Made by a program: the position numbers and the translations under genes
Shown here: positions 12,309 through 23,608 of the stretch, in pieces
Numbering within the stretch: the stretch's first letter is position 1
Layout of the letters: the number at the start of each line of letters is the position of its first letter
Assembly (NCBI GenBank): GCA_021495925.1
Contig: JAKEKT010000049.1
Location: 186,001 to 250,000 of the forward strand
DNA from: Diplodia intermedia
Taxonomy: Eukaryota > Ascomycota > Dothideomycetes > Botryosphaeriales > Botryosphaeriaceae
DNA length: 64,000 nt
Direction of reading: 5' to 3'
The notes under the pieces: model-generated
What the model was told of the DNA's origin: nothing
Database searches by the model: none
Seen by the model: only the letters and a program-made list of their open reading frames with translations

Positions 12309-13419
12309 ATGTCCCGCGCAACCACACGCCTACTCCCAACACTACCTACCTCCGCGAGGCGCCCTCTCACTCAAACTACCCCTCACATCCTCGTGCGCAG
12401 GACTCCGCCAGCGCAAGTCAGAAGCTTCCGGTGTGTGAGCCAGACACCTCGACCTCGACCTCCTCACAGGACGATCCGCACCCCGCTGCTACGGTATCCA
12501 TCTGTGCGACTCCGCTCGGACAACATGTCTCCCGTTCTTTCTGTAGAAGAGGCGAAGAAGCAGGCCGCCCTCAAGGCCGTTGAGGACCACTTCGACCCCA
12601 ACGCGCGCTACGTCGGCATCGGTTCCGGCACGACCATTGTCTACGTCGTGGAGGCCATCAAGCTCAAGAGCACCAACCCCCACATCCAGTTCGTGCCCAC
12701 CGGATACCAGTCGCGACAGGTCATTGTGCAGGCCGGCCTTACCCCCATCGCTTTCGATTCGCTGCCCGACGGCGAGGTGCTTGACGTGGCTTTCGACGGT
12801 GCAGATGAGGTCGACGAGGAGCTCAACTGCATCAAGGGCGGCGGCGCCTGCTTGTTCCAAGAGAAGCTTGTCGCCGAGCGCGCGAAGAAGTTCATCTGCG
12901 TTGCAGGTACACATCCATACTCTTGCGCGCAACTGCGCTCTTGTTCCTCCGCTAATGCGTGCAAACCACTCCACAGACTACCGCAAAGCGCAGTCGCGCC
13001 TGCTCACGCAATGGCCCAGCATCCCGATTGAAGTTGCGCCCCTCGCCGTCCAAACCGTTTCGCATGCGCTCCGCCAGCTGGGATCCATCAAGCCCGCTGT
13101 CCGCAGCCACACCCTCGCCAAGACTGGCCCGGTCAAGACGGATCAAGACTTCTTCATCATTGATGCGCCATTCAAGCCTCTTCTGACCGCATCGGATGTT
13201 GCTGGGGGTGCAAGCGGCGACGGCAAGGACGGCGTGTGGGAGGTCATAGCACTCAGCAAGAAGATCAAGGCCATAACTGGCGTTCTGGAAGTCGGCATTT
13301 TTAGTGGTCTGAACGGAGAGGAGTCATCTGCGCTGGGTCTCTGGGGTGGCCAGAAGCCCGTTGCTGTGTACTTCGGTATGCAAGATGGCAGCGTGATGGT
13401 GAGGAACGCTAAGAAATAG
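12309..13419 (+). CDS. RKI1: Ribose-5-phosphate isomerase (RKI1), with possible N-terminal extension
   Basis: Interconverts ribose-5-phosphate and ribulose-5-phosphate in the non-oxidative pentose phosphate pathway. The conserved protein starts at the ATG at 12525: exons 12525-12906 and 12977-13419 encode 274 residues. Family motifs are YVGIGSGTTIVYVVEAI (phosphate loop), FDGADEVDEELNCIKGGGAC (catalytic Asp) and EKLVAERAKKFICVAGDYRK. An in-frame ATG at 12309 adds 72 residues that are Arg-rich and nearly free of acidic residues (see findings); it is given as the feature start because the frame is continuous, but the 12525 start is the safe one for the cytosolic enzyme. One 70 bp intron. Confidence 0.93.
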
Positions 13420-15862
13420 GTGACGAGACACAGTTTGGTGCGGTCGTAATTCTCATCGTTCAATATTCATAGACATATACGGGGTGGCAGGCGAGTTTTG
13501 GTCAAAAGATTGCAAGCGAAGAATCTCCTGGGAACATTTGTCGTAAGCGATGTAATTCCGAATCTCCATACTTGTTGACGGAGGCAGTCTTGTGGCTCTA
13601 CTCCAGAACACGAACTCTGTTCAGCACATGTCGGAACATGTCGACCCTCATTGCTAACAGCAGATGGAATGAAGACCGACAAGCTCCTGGATACGTCCAT
13701 GAAGGATTTGCGTGCCTCCCAGAATCCATGAATAGGCAAGGATTCCAGGAACGGGATTCGAAACTGTTGAGGAGCAACCAGCCAACCTTAACTCATATCC
13801 GTGGTAAGTGTAGAACAAGCAGGGAGGTTCACGGACATATCTTGGAGCAGCGGAAATCAGTCATACTTTCGGAAACGGCTGCTACGATTCGAAAGAAGTC
13901 CGGCAAAGCGGCAGCTGTTACTGATGCAGGTGTGCGCTGGGGTAGATGTGGAGACATTGCACTGTGGTCCCGCAAGGCCATCTAGGAAATATTCCGAGGG
14001 AGGAGGTTTACCAGCCTGAGTGACAGGTAAGGTGTCAGCCTGCATCGGCACTGTCGGACCCCGCCATTTCCACTACGATATCTGGTATAGAGAGCACAGA
14101 GGTACGTAAGGGGGCCCTGCCACTGGAGCGGGGTTGTGCTGAATCGTCCTTTGGCGAGGCTAGGCCAGGATGTGGGATTGGCTACGAGCCGTTCGGATGG
14201 AGCGGAATGTATCCGCATGGCACCAGCTGCACACTGCCTGCACACGCAGCGCAGCGCCGGAGGGTGTCCAATGGGTTCTCTCCAAGTCGGTTTAGTCGTG
14301 GCTCCCTGTCTCCTCGCGGTCCTTCTGTTAGTCCACGTTGAATTGGACGCCCCTGGTGTGTCAGAGTCCAACCCAATGGAACGGACCTTTGCTAACGAGT
14401 GCGTCAGCGGGCGGCTCAGCTGCACTCGCCTGGACGAGATTGCCGCCTCGACTGCAGCGCGGAGTGGAGTCGGCCATGGAGCCGGGCACGTGCTGCAGGC
14501 GGCGGTCCGGGAACGCAGGCGCGCCAGGAGCGCCTCGTATCTATGTCGGACGCCGGACCTCCCTTACTCGCATGGCAGCTGCAGCTGGCGAGCGGTACGG
14601 AAGGGAAGGATGGGCACGACGTCTGCTTTGTACAAAGCCGGCGAGCGCTTATCAGCGGCCGGAGCTGCACGGGCCCGCGGGGCGGCCTGGTTGGGCAGTC
14701 GCATGCGAGCAGCAAATCGAGGGCGCTGGTCGTCGCCTCTTTCCCCACGCCTTGGCCGATCATGGGCAACACCAGCCCTCCGCCCTCCAATCACCGCCGA
14801 GCCGCTCTCGCCTCGCCCGCCCCGTCCTTGTATCTCCGCCTCCTTCGTAACACTGCCCAGTCCGCCGTCGTGCCCCGTGCAGCCGCGAGGACGTCAGCTG
14901 CCGGCCGGCCAACCCTGCTCCCAGCATGGCCTCCTCCTTATCGCCAGCACTATATTACGCCTGTCAGACCTGCTGCTGCTGCTGCTGTCCAGCATCGGCA
15001 TCCCCTCGAGTGATCCTGCCTGCACCGCACCCCTCGCCGCCCCGCCAGAGCCGCATAGAGCGACGCACCTGTCTGCCTAAGCCTCCAGTGCCGCCTCCGC
15101 ACCGCGCTCCGCCGTACTTGCGTTAGGCCTTGTGACGTCCGACCCTCCGCTTCGTACAACCAGCTCGACGCCCTACAGCACGTCAAGGCTTATCGCCCTG
15201 CTTCTGTAGCTTGCCTCTCAAGTACTTGCACCAACCGGTCATCAGTACGGCGTCCAGCTGATTGCATCCTCGCCCTCCACTCGCCGCCCGCTCTCCACTT
15301 CCTCGTGCCCGCCCGTGGCCCCTGACCCTGCACTGCCGGTTATTGATGTCGGTTGATTTGCGTCAAGCCTTCACCTCTCTTCGGTTCCCGTCTCGAGTCG
15401 AAAGTGTCTCGAGATCGCAGCTCTCGATTGATCATACAGGTGACAGTATCAGGCCAGCTGAAGACTCGTGAATAACTCAGTCTGCAAAAGGTACTAGGCA
15501 CTGCTGCCTCTGCGGTATCAGAGCAGCCCACCACCGCGAGGTTCAACACAATGCCTTGGTCACCCTGGCCACGGTCCAGTCCTTCGGAAGCCTCCTACTG
15601 GGGACCACTGTCTGCGCCGGGGTCCATCGTTGCTGTCTTCGATGAACCAAGCGCCCTTCGTCTTGTAGATATATCGTGGAGCTAATCACATGTACAGGAT
15701 CTACTCAAGCACATTGTCAAATCCTCACCTTGATCAATCCGAGTCCTCACTTCACCTTTGCAAGCCGTTCAAGCTGGCGATCCACCAGACCACCCCGATT
15801 CACAAACAACACGGCCGAGCCCACATCAACTGTAGTAGAAGCAGAAACAGCCAACCGCAATC
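13420..15862. other. 2.4 kb intergenic/leader region before the GNAT gene
   Basis: Open frames up to 314 codons on the + strand (14136-15080) occur in the GC-rich middle, but they overlap several equally long frames on both strands and look like compositional artefacts. A CTG/TGC-rich patch lies near 14968-14990. No gene called; part may be GNAT leader. Confidence 0.4.
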
Positions 15863-16783
15863 ATGGCGACGACAACCTTCGCTGCCAACACCATCGACTT
15901 TGTCGAGCCGAAGCCAGCCATGAACCCCACCCGAAAGGACTCTGCCAACGAACTCAATGCCGAGCCTTTTGATCCGCCTAAGCGGCCAGTAGAGACGATC
16001 GAGGCTATCTCGGTCGAATCGGTCCCTGCGCTTTCGGTCAAACCTGCCGTCGCCTCTGATGAAGCCGGGATCCGCGTCCTTGACATCTCCGAATACAAGG
16101 GCGCTGCACTTGCTCTTGCCGAAGCTTTCAAGGACGACGACGTGTCGCGCTACTTCCTTGATACCCCTGATCGGGCTGACTGGTCCGCTGAGCAGAAGTG
16201 GGATCTCCATGTAGCTATCTTCGAATACGTCGTATACGCCCACATCCTCAAGGGGCTCGTGACGACTGTGGGCTCTGACTATGGCGCTGTCGCTCTGTGG
16301 TATGCATGACCCAACCAAGCCTATTCTCTGAACATTTGACCCAACCATCGCTTTAGGATGCCTCCGGGAACCCACATGGACGACCTCTTCACCGCCTTCC
16401 GGAGCGGCATGTGGCGTCTTCATTTCCGCCTCTCGCGCGAAGGCCGCAAGCGCTTCTTCACCGAGTTCATGCCGCTGCTTCACGACACCAAAGCCAGCGT
16501 CATGGGCGAGCGTGACGTCTCGTCCTGGTATTTGGTCTACGTCGGCACCCGGCCCTCGGCTCGCGGCAAGGGTTACTGCCGCAAGCTGATCGAGCATGTC
16601 ACGGACATGGCTGACCGCGACGGCCGCGCCATCTACCTGGAGAGCAGTCACGCCCGCAACGTCCCCATCTATCGCCGCATGGGTTTCAGGGAGTGCAGAC
16701 GCATTTACCTCCAGCGTGCCGAGAAGAGCAATGTTGCGTTGGAAATCATGGTCAGGGAGCCGGGCGTCAAGGGAGATCACTAA
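15863..16783 (+). CDS. GNAT-family N-acetyltransferase
   Basis: Acetyl-CoA-dependent acyltransferase of unknown substrate. Exons 15863-16299 and 16357-16783 give 287 residues; the 57 bp intron splits a Trp codon. Residues 1-65 are disordered. The acetyl-CoA site is VYVGTRPSARGKGYCRKLIEHV, matching the R/Q-x-x-G-x-G/A signature of motif A, and the following YLESSHARNVPIYRRMGFRE is the motif B pattern. This architecture is common among filamentous-fungal GNATs near small-molecule genes, and an MFS exporter lies convergently downstream, but there is no biosynthetic core gene nearby, so a link is only speculative. Confidence 0.88.
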
Positions 16784-17634
16784 ATTGTGGAATCTAGGAG
16801 GAGAAGAGGGGAAGCAAGGTGGGATGGAGAAGCGGTGTAGGTGAGGAAATATGGGGGTACTCAACTACCACGGTTGTTTTTCTGGGACGCATTCAACTTG
16901 CGTTCCTACAATTGTTTTGTGGCTTTTATATTTATAGGTTCCGTAGCTTGCTTTACCGGAAGGAAATACCGCTCTTTATCATCACACGTTTAACCTGCAG
17001 GTATCCGTCTCCAAGGGTATCATTGCTTGTTTTCTTCGAAGACTTTTCCCTTGTATCACCGCTAATTCTAGTAGCATAAGAGAACACTTTGTTTCCAAAA
17101 TCAGGAGCAAGCAATAAGAATAATAGGCCACTGCCGTTTTTGGTTTATTTTCTTTTTGAGGTTTCGGTGTTTGAAGGAATTGGAGCACTGGTTGAAAATT
17201 TGGTCAAGACTGATATTGCATGTTCATATTTGCGTCACCGCTTCGACTGGCCAATTCTGCCATTATGTCGAATTACAGCATCGAGTCGGCCGACCTCGTC
17301 TAGACGGCAGTGGGAAATTTTTGAAGAAAGTCGTAGATGAAACGTTGAAAACGGTGTTACTCAAATTTAGATAGATATGCGACTCAGAAGTAAAGTAGGG
17401 CATTTATTCTGCTATATCTTACATTCTGACATTCACGGAGAACAATGGTCGAGCATGACCATCCACTGTCAATCCAGCGATAGTAGGGAGAAAGATGTCA
17501 ATTTTACACGACGATGAGAACCTTCTTTTCGACTATACAGTATTCACAGAGTAGTCCCAAAGGACCTACAGCGCAAGATATGTGACGGCAAAGAGTGTAT
17601 ACAGCGCCTATCTACAGCCTGCATTTTCCACCGC
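16784..17634. other. Convergent AT-richer intergenic region GNAT/MFS
   Basis: 850 bp, clearly more AT-rich than its surroundings. No frame above about 85 codons; no gene seen. Confidence 0.5.
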
Positions 17635-19270
17635 TCACACGCCATCCACCTCCTCAAAGTCCTCTCCATCGCCCTTCCTCCCCATGAAGAAGAACGACAG
17701 CACGGCGGTGATGCCGCACAACCCCGCCATGACAGCCATCATGTTCCCATAGCCCAGCCACAGCTTCAACCACCCGGCCAGCAGCGGGCCGACGGCGAGA
17801 CCCAGGTTCCAAATCATGCTGTTCAAGCCGTACAGCTGGGCGTGGGGGCCCCTCGCGCCGAAGAGCTCGGGGTTCGCCTTGTGGTACGCGTCGACGACGA
17901 GCCCGGCCTCGACGAGGCTGGGGGCGTTGACGATGGCCACGCCGACGCCGCACAGCGACAGCAGGACGCAGAAGACGGCGATCTCGTGGCCGCCACCGGG
18001 CCGGGCGAACGATTGGAAGAGCGAGAGGACGGGCGTGAGCCAGGCGTAGCCGACGACGGCGACGACGCGCGGCGAGAAGCGGTCGACGGCCCAGCCCGCG
18101 AGCGGGCCTATGAAGAGGTCGAAGCAGCCGAGCGAGAGGAAGAGGAGGCCGGCGCGCAGCGAGTTGAAGCCGTAGTATTCTTTGGCGGCGACGGGGATGG
18201 TGCTGTCGAAGGTGCCGAAGAGGAGGGCCTGGATGAAGCCGACGAGGAGCGCGGTGAGCAGGCGGGTGTTCGACAGGAGGATGAGGATAGGCATGTGGCG
18301 GGCGAGGAAGGATTTTTTGGACAGGTGCTTGGCCGAGAGGCGGTAGCGAGGGTCCGGGTTGGGGTTCTGGCGGCCGAGCAGCGGCGTGTTTTCATTGGTG
18401 TCGTTGATGGGGAATGGCGCGGTTTCCCTGCTCATGCTCCCGGGCCCGTACGGAGGTTTCGCGGTGCCTGTTTCATGTTGCTCGTACTGCACCGCGACCT
18501 TACGTTCAATGACGAGGAGTCGCATAATGAAATCTATGATGACTATGGCAATACTGACGCCAAAGACGCCAGCGTAGCCTGTCTCGCGATAGAGAATGCC
18601 GCCTAGGACGGGTGAGATGAGGCCGCCCACGGTCATGAGGCTGTAGATCTGCGGCTGTCTTAGTTTCAAAGTGGCGCAAAGGATTGGCTGAAAGTGGGAA
18701 AAAGGAACATACCGAGCCAATGACGGCACCCATGTTATCAGATCCGACAGTCTCGACGAGAAGGGCAAGTCCAACGACCCAGACGACAGCGGCGGAAAGA
18801 CCCTGGAGAAAGCGGGCAACGACAAGCGCAGTTATGGTCTGGCCAAGAGCAAGCAGAAAAGTGGCTATTAAGAGACTGAATAAACCAAGAAGGAAAGGCA
18901 TTTGTCGGGAACTCCATCTGTCTGCCAGCAAACCAGTGATGGGCGAGGAAACGACTGAGGCGCCGGCGTAGACGGCCAAAAGGTTTGAGACTTGGCTCTG
19001 GATCTGGTCGGCGGGGAGGTGAAGGCGGTCCTGCAGCAGGAAAGGAAGGACGGGGACAATGAGGCAGTAGAGCACCATGTCGGTGAAAATGCCCATTCCC
19101 ACAGTGCTCACGATGAACCAGCGAGAGGAGCGCCAGCGCCAGCCCATGGGCGGCGGCGGCGGAGGGTCGTTCTCAACCGCCGGCTGGGCCGTGGTGGGGC
19201 GCAATGCGGGGGACATGGTGGGGACCACGAAGGTCAACGGTGAGCGCGAAGGAGCGGATTGGATCCCCAT
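17635..19270 (-). CDS. Major facilitator superfamily transporter (DHA1/SLC18-like)
   Basis: Proton-coupled membrane transporter, probably a small-molecule exporter. Exons 19270-18713 and 18648-17635 join to 523 residues with about 12 hydrophobic segments. TM1 contains GMGIFTDMVLYCLIVPVLPFLL and is followed by the loop-2/3 signature LLADRWSSRQMP (motif A-like); TM5 region has GLISPVLGGILYRETGYAGVF (motif C-like). A long hydrophilic central loop contains NDTNENTPLLGR. The layout resembles fungal relatives of vesicular amine transporters. The start is uncertain: ATG at 19270 is used, ATG at 19216 (MSPALRP) is equally possible, and the frame stays open to 19540. Confidence 0.88.
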
Positions 19271-20269
19271 GGAGCCAGAGTGAGGCTGCAGTGATGATGG
19301 GAGAGAGGGAAGGATGGCGGAGCAGCTCTCGTCCTCGCGCTTCCTCCTGATCTTGAAGGCGCAAAGATAGTTCACGACCCAATGCTTCGCCCGGGGCAGC
19401 AGCTGGTCCGATGCCGCGTGTCGTGGCAAGGATAGACTGGCTTCGGGATGAGTGCTGAGAGACGGGTCCGCGGGTGGTGGAGCATTCGAAGCAACGGCGG
19501 CCGTCGGCTGACGGGGCACTGGTATGTACGGGCTGGTCAACGTCTGTCCAGAGAAGCGGGCGCGAGGCAGCGGGAGCTTGAGGGGGCCGGCAGAGGTGGT
19601 CTAGCGGACAGCGCACGTTTGCAAGGCTGCTTGGCGGTGGACAGGTGGACAGGGAAAGCCCAAGCTCGTGCTTGCGTGGGAGAAGCGGGAATGGAAAGGA
19701 CGGAATGGGGGATTGGCAAAAGCGGAGCGCTTACTCGACGACGCTGGCGCTTCCTTCCGGGCCGGCAAACCTTGTGTTGTCTTATCAGATTCTGCGGCGA
19801 CAATGGCGTTTGCATGTGCATCGCCGCCGGACCAATTCGCAGAGCTGCCGGCCGCGGGTGCGCCGGGGGCGGCGGCGCGGGGGCTCGACGGCGGCGACGT
19901 GACGGGGCGCTGGGGCATCGTCGCGCCGGCGTGGAGTTGATGAGCAGCCATTAGATGACGATGTGTGCGGCGCCGCTGCCACAACGGCGCCGATGTTGAG
20001 GGCTGAGCGCACTGACTGCGCTGCTCCGCGCCTCCGCGCCAGCACAAAGCCCGGCCCAGCCTCGGACGGCGGTGCTTCGCTGCGGCTTCTCTGATGGATG
20101 CTTCACCTCCGCACGCGCTTCTGCGCAAATGAGGGCGATGCGCGCTAACCCCGGCTGCAGCAACCTCACATTCCGGCCTGCAACTGCCCCATGAGTGCGA
20201 CAATGGTTGCCCTGTAGCCGCGGCGCTCCTCCGCCCAGCTCTGTCGCAAGTCCCAGCGATCGCCCGAAG
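19271..20269. promoter_or_regulatory. Divergent region between MFS gene and the 820-aa gene
   Basis: 1.0 kb of GC-rich DNA. The long minus-strand frame running through it (to 21157) is the antisense shadow of the downstream gene. No clear TATA element. Confidence 0.4.
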
Positions 20270-22732
20270 ATGGCCAAATCCAAGACGCCCCAGCAGCCGC
20301 CCAAGCAGGCCCTGATCATCTGCCGCCACAAGCACTGGCGCTATATCTCCGCCTTCCACGGCCCATGGCTGCAGCTGCCGCCCGAGATCCTGGAGTCGCT
20401 GGCCCACAGCAACTTCCACGCGCCGCGCCCGCTCCCCGTGGACCCAAAAGTCTTCTACGACCTCGTCAAGATCCGCAGGGCTGTCGACGAAGCCACCAAT
20501 CTCGCCGTGCGCGCTACCTCCGGTCTCACCTCCGCTGCCTTGAGCTGCCAGGCCAACGCCGCCAATGGCATCCTGGGCAGCGCTGCCCATCTGGGCCTGG
20601 GCTATGTCGCCGGCGGCCAGAATACAAAACTGAGTCGCGAGCGGAAGTATCGCATGCGCGAGTTGGCCACTCAGAAGTTGTCGCATGCATACCACCTCGA
20701 CGAGATCGCCGCGAGCGTGGCTATCATGCAGTCGGCTTCCGCCCTGGAGGACGTCGCCCAGTTCGTGCTGCAGCGCTGCGCTGCCGACCCCGACGCCAAG
20801 TACGTGCACTTCTTCCACGAGAAGATTCCCTCGCGCATGATGGCCGAGTACACGCCCTTGGATCCCCTGGACCACATCATCTCCGAGCGCCCCAACGACG
20901 GCTCCGCGCTGCGCACCCGCGCGTTGACGAGGCTGTTCAAGGAGGATTACGTCGGTGCGGTGAGGGACCTGACGGATGGGCTGTCGATCGCACGATACAT
21001 GCAGCAGCAGCATAGAGTGGGTAAAGACCAGCTGGTGCTGGCCAGGACTGCACGGGAGGAAGCCGAGGCGCGCCGGGCGAACCCGCGGGAATGGAGAGAT
21101 CAGCCAGTCAAAGAGGAGGACCAACCGAATAGCCTGGAGACGCAGTTGCTTTTCCACAGGGCGGGAGCATACTTCTCACTGGCCCATCAACACGTCTCTG
21201 ACGCGCTGGACGGTCTGAAGGATTTCGAGGCGCAGCGCGAGCAGTCTTCACCGTCGCCCGAGGAGAAAGAGGCTCATCACAACCGACTTGAGAATAGAAA
21301 ATTGGTCAAGACGTATGCGAAACGGGCCTTGAGAGACTATGTTGCGTTTCTTTCTCACTTTGAGTACACGCCTGGCATCAATCCGGCCGTGGCCGAGGGC
21401 TTCCTTCACAAGGTCCACGATGTCGCCCATAGAGCCAACAGCTCTGAACCCAGCTACCGTAAGCGCACACAGGAACTAACAGACTCTGACATTGAAGTGA
21501 ATGGCCAAGCATACACCGCTATTGTACCGCGTCAGCGTGAATTCGAGTGCCGAGACGGCACCTGGTCTCTGCCCCCTCCCGCCATCCACCCCGTCTCCGC
21601 CCTCTTCTCGAGCACACCTCCCCCAGATCTGCCACCATACCCACCACCGCTCAGCCACAATCCGGCCATTACAGCCTTCGCCGAGTCCCACGAAGCCGTC
21701 ACATACCACCCGCTCCTGATGGACGCGCTTCACTCGCTCCTTCTCTGCCACGCTCTCGTCCAGACCCCGCCCACCGAGCTCCGCCGCCACGCCCACAACG
21801 TCGCCCGCCTCGCCCGCGTGTGCGACGGCTACCCCATCTTCCTGGCCGCCACCCGCTCGCCCGCCCGCGCCGACTGGATCGACGTCCTGCGCCGCGCCGG
21901 GAACTGGATCGAGCTGGGCCAGAGCTGGGAGCAGCTGTGCCGGCCCGCGCCGCTGCCGAGCAGCAGATCGAGCAACAGCAACGCGAGCAGCGGCAGTGCA
22001 GGCAGCGGCGGTAGCAGTAGCACCACCACCGTCGAGGTCGCCGGAACAACAGCCGGGCCCGCCGCGTTGGTGAAGCAGGATCTGAAGCAAGGCGGGGAGA
22101 TGTCGACGTTGCGGCAGCCCAGAGAAGATCGCAGCAGCAGTGGTAGCGGTAGTAGTAGCAGCGAGCGCAAGAAGCACGACGCCATCCTAGACGCCCTCGC
22201 CGACGAGCGCGTCGTCGACGGAGAATCTTTCCAACGCGCGGTGCAGGCGCGCGAGCAGCAGCAGCAGCAACAACAACAACATCAACAACGCCGGGATGCC
22301 GCCGACGAGGGAAGGACTACTTCCAACAGCAACAACAACAACAGCAATGTTGCTGCGTCATCATCGTCGTCGTCATCGTCTCCGCCCCCGCCGATCGGAC
22401 AACAGAAGGAACAGCCGAAACGCTGGGCGCAGGACGACGCCAAGGCGTATCCCGTCGCGGCGGAGCGGGCGGAGGTGATTGCGCGCTGGGTCAGGGAGGC
22501 GCCGCGGAGCGAGGGGGCCGGCGGCGGCGGCGGCGGCGGCGGCGGGAAGAAGAGGAGGAGGGGGAAGAAGGGCGGGGCGGCGGCGGCGGCGGGGAGGAAG
22601 GTCGGGTCGAGCGCGGCTGCAACGCCAGCGGGTGGCCCTGTCGCCGAGCTGGAAGGGGGTGTGGAGCGTCTGGGTCTGGGTCTTGGTCCTAAGGGGGATG
22701 CATCAGGGAAAAGGGTTACCGAGGGTGGTTGA
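20270..22732 (+). CDS. Conserved fungal protein of unknown function, low-complexity C-terminus
   Basis: Single long frame of 820 residues starting MAKSKTPQQPP. I do not recognise a named domain. Residues 1-400 are ordered and look conserved: ALIICRHKHWRYISAFHGPWLQLPPEILESLAHSNF, then helical repeats resembling TPR-like packing (TRALTRLFKEDYVGAVRDLTDGL; LLFHRAGAYFSLAHQHVSDALDGL). Another ordered block lies at about 470-560 (LLMDALHSLLLCHALVQTPP ... WIELGQSWEQLC). The tail is Ser/Gly, poly-Gln, poly-Asn, poly-Ser, poly-Gly and ends with a KKRRRGKKGG basic cluster that could be a nuclear signal. A 39 bp GTAAG...CTAAC...AG segment at 21460-21498 could be an in-frame intron. The upstream codons from 20195 lack a credible start. 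Confidence 0.82.
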   Translation: MAKSKTPQQPPKQALIICRHKHWRYISAFHGPWLQLPPEILESLAHSNFHAPRPLPVDPKVFYDLVKIRRAVDEATNLAVRATSGLTSAALSCQANAANGILGSAAHLGLGYVAGGQNTKLSRERKYRMRELATQKLSHAYHLDEIAASVAIMQSASALEDVAQFVLQRCAADPDAKYVHFFHEKIPSRMMAEYTPLDPLDHIISERPNDGSALRTRALTRLFKEDYVGAVRDLTDGLSIARYMQQQHRVGKDQLVLARTAREEAEARRANPREWRDQPVKEEDQPNSLETQLLFHRAGAYFSLAHQHVSDALDGLKDFEAQREQSSPSPEEKEAHHNRLENRKLVKTYAKRALRDYVAFLSHFEYTPGINPAVAEGFLHKVHDVAHRANSSEPSYRKRTQELTDSDIEVNGQAYTAIVPRQREFECRDGTWSLPPPAIHPVSALFSSTPPPDLPPYPPPLSHNPAITAFAESHEAVTYHPLLMDALHSLLLCHALVQTPPTELRRHAHNVARLARVCDGYPIFLAATRSPARADWIDVLRRAGNWIELGQSWEQLCRPAPLPSSRSSNSNASSGSAGSGGSSSTTTVEVAGTTAGPAALVKQDLKQGGEMSTLRQPREDRSSSGSGSSSSERKKHDAILDALADERVVDGESFQRAVQAREQQQQQQQQHQQRRDAADEGRTTSNSNNNNSNVAASSSSSSSSPPPPIGQQKEQPKRWAQDDAKAYPVAAERAEVIARWVREAPRSEGAGGGGGGGGGKKRRRGKKGGAAAAAGRKVGSSAAATPAGGPVAELEGGVERLGLGLGPKGDASGKRVTEGG
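22254..22346 (+). repeat. CAG/CAA then AAC-rich microsatellite in coding sequence
   Basis: Encodes the poly-Gln and poly-Asn runs in the C-terminal tail of the 820-residue protein; likely length-polymorphic. Confidence 0.75.
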
Positions 22733-23608
22733 TGGGAAGCGAGATACATAGGGGAGGAGGTGGAACCCCAGTGTCGGTGGTTGGAAGGCTTGCTGTGTGC
22801 GGATTGTTGTACACTACTATCCTTGGGCTGACGGGGGAAGCTTTAGTGTCCTGGATGTAGTAGTACGCGGGTTGGAAAAAAAAAAAGACTGGATCCTAGT
22901 ATGACTGCATGCTCGCTCGCCCTTACGGAGGGGAACTGCAAAGAACAAGCAATCGAGCGTCCCTCTTGCTACACGATTAAGCGAGCCTTCTCATCGGTAG
23001 TGCACGCTGCTGTAAGCGCCCGTAAGCATGCAGTGGCAGCGCGACTCTCTTTCGAGGCGTTTCGTTCATGCTACACCATGCCAGAGATCGAAGGCGCAGC
23101 CCCCCCAGCGCTTAAGGTGAGCAGGTTTCAGCCGGCGGCGCATTCGAGACACGAGCAGCAATACGAGAATAGGCGTCCAGAGCGGTTCTCCCGACGGGAG
23201 CACAGTTGGAAATCTTTAACCTGGCATTAATCGGCGTCATAAGTGGACATTGCATACGGTTTCGCATTTGCACGGCCGAGACAGGAGATGTGGAACAGTA
23301 ACCGTTGCAAATGCTAGAGTCTGCAGTATAATCGGATCTTGCGATCATTAAGAGTCTTTTTTTGGTTATGTAAATTGCCGTTTTCTTCTTTTCTTCAATG
23401 CTAAGAGCTGCAGTTCTTTGAGCATCGTGGAAAAGGGACTGTTATGTACCAGAAGTAATTAGAGCCCCAGGTATATGCCGCTCTAGTAAGAATGCCATCC
23501 AGTGGATGGCAGGTATAGAGAATAGAGGTGGTGTCCTTCCTTCTCGCCCGCCTTTGGAAGCCAGTGTGCTATGAGAAGAGCTGGGAATCCCCAAAAGAGT
23601 GTGTTCGC
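22733..23608. other. Convergent intergenic region
   Basis: 876 bp between the 820-aa gene and the protease. Contains an A11 tract near 22875. No gene seen. Confidence 0.5.

Noticed and set aside
13745..13900. GATTCGAA motifs resembling tRNA B boxes
   Set aside because: No matching A box or cloverleaf could be drawn around them.
14136..15080. 314-codon + strand frame upstream of the GNAT gene
   Set aside because: Several equally long frames overlap it on both strands in GC-rich DNA; composition is Arg/Pro/Ala-rich with no domain.
15863..19270. GNAT acetyltransferase plus MFS transporter as a secondary-metabolite cluster
   Set aside because: No polyketide synthase, NRPS, terpene cyclase, P450 or cluster regulator is nearby; flanking genes are housekeeping.
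19601..21157. 518-codon minus-strand frame
   Set aside because: It is antisense to the start of the 820-residue gene, has no family resemblance, and the + strand frame has conserved-looking blocks and a good ATG.
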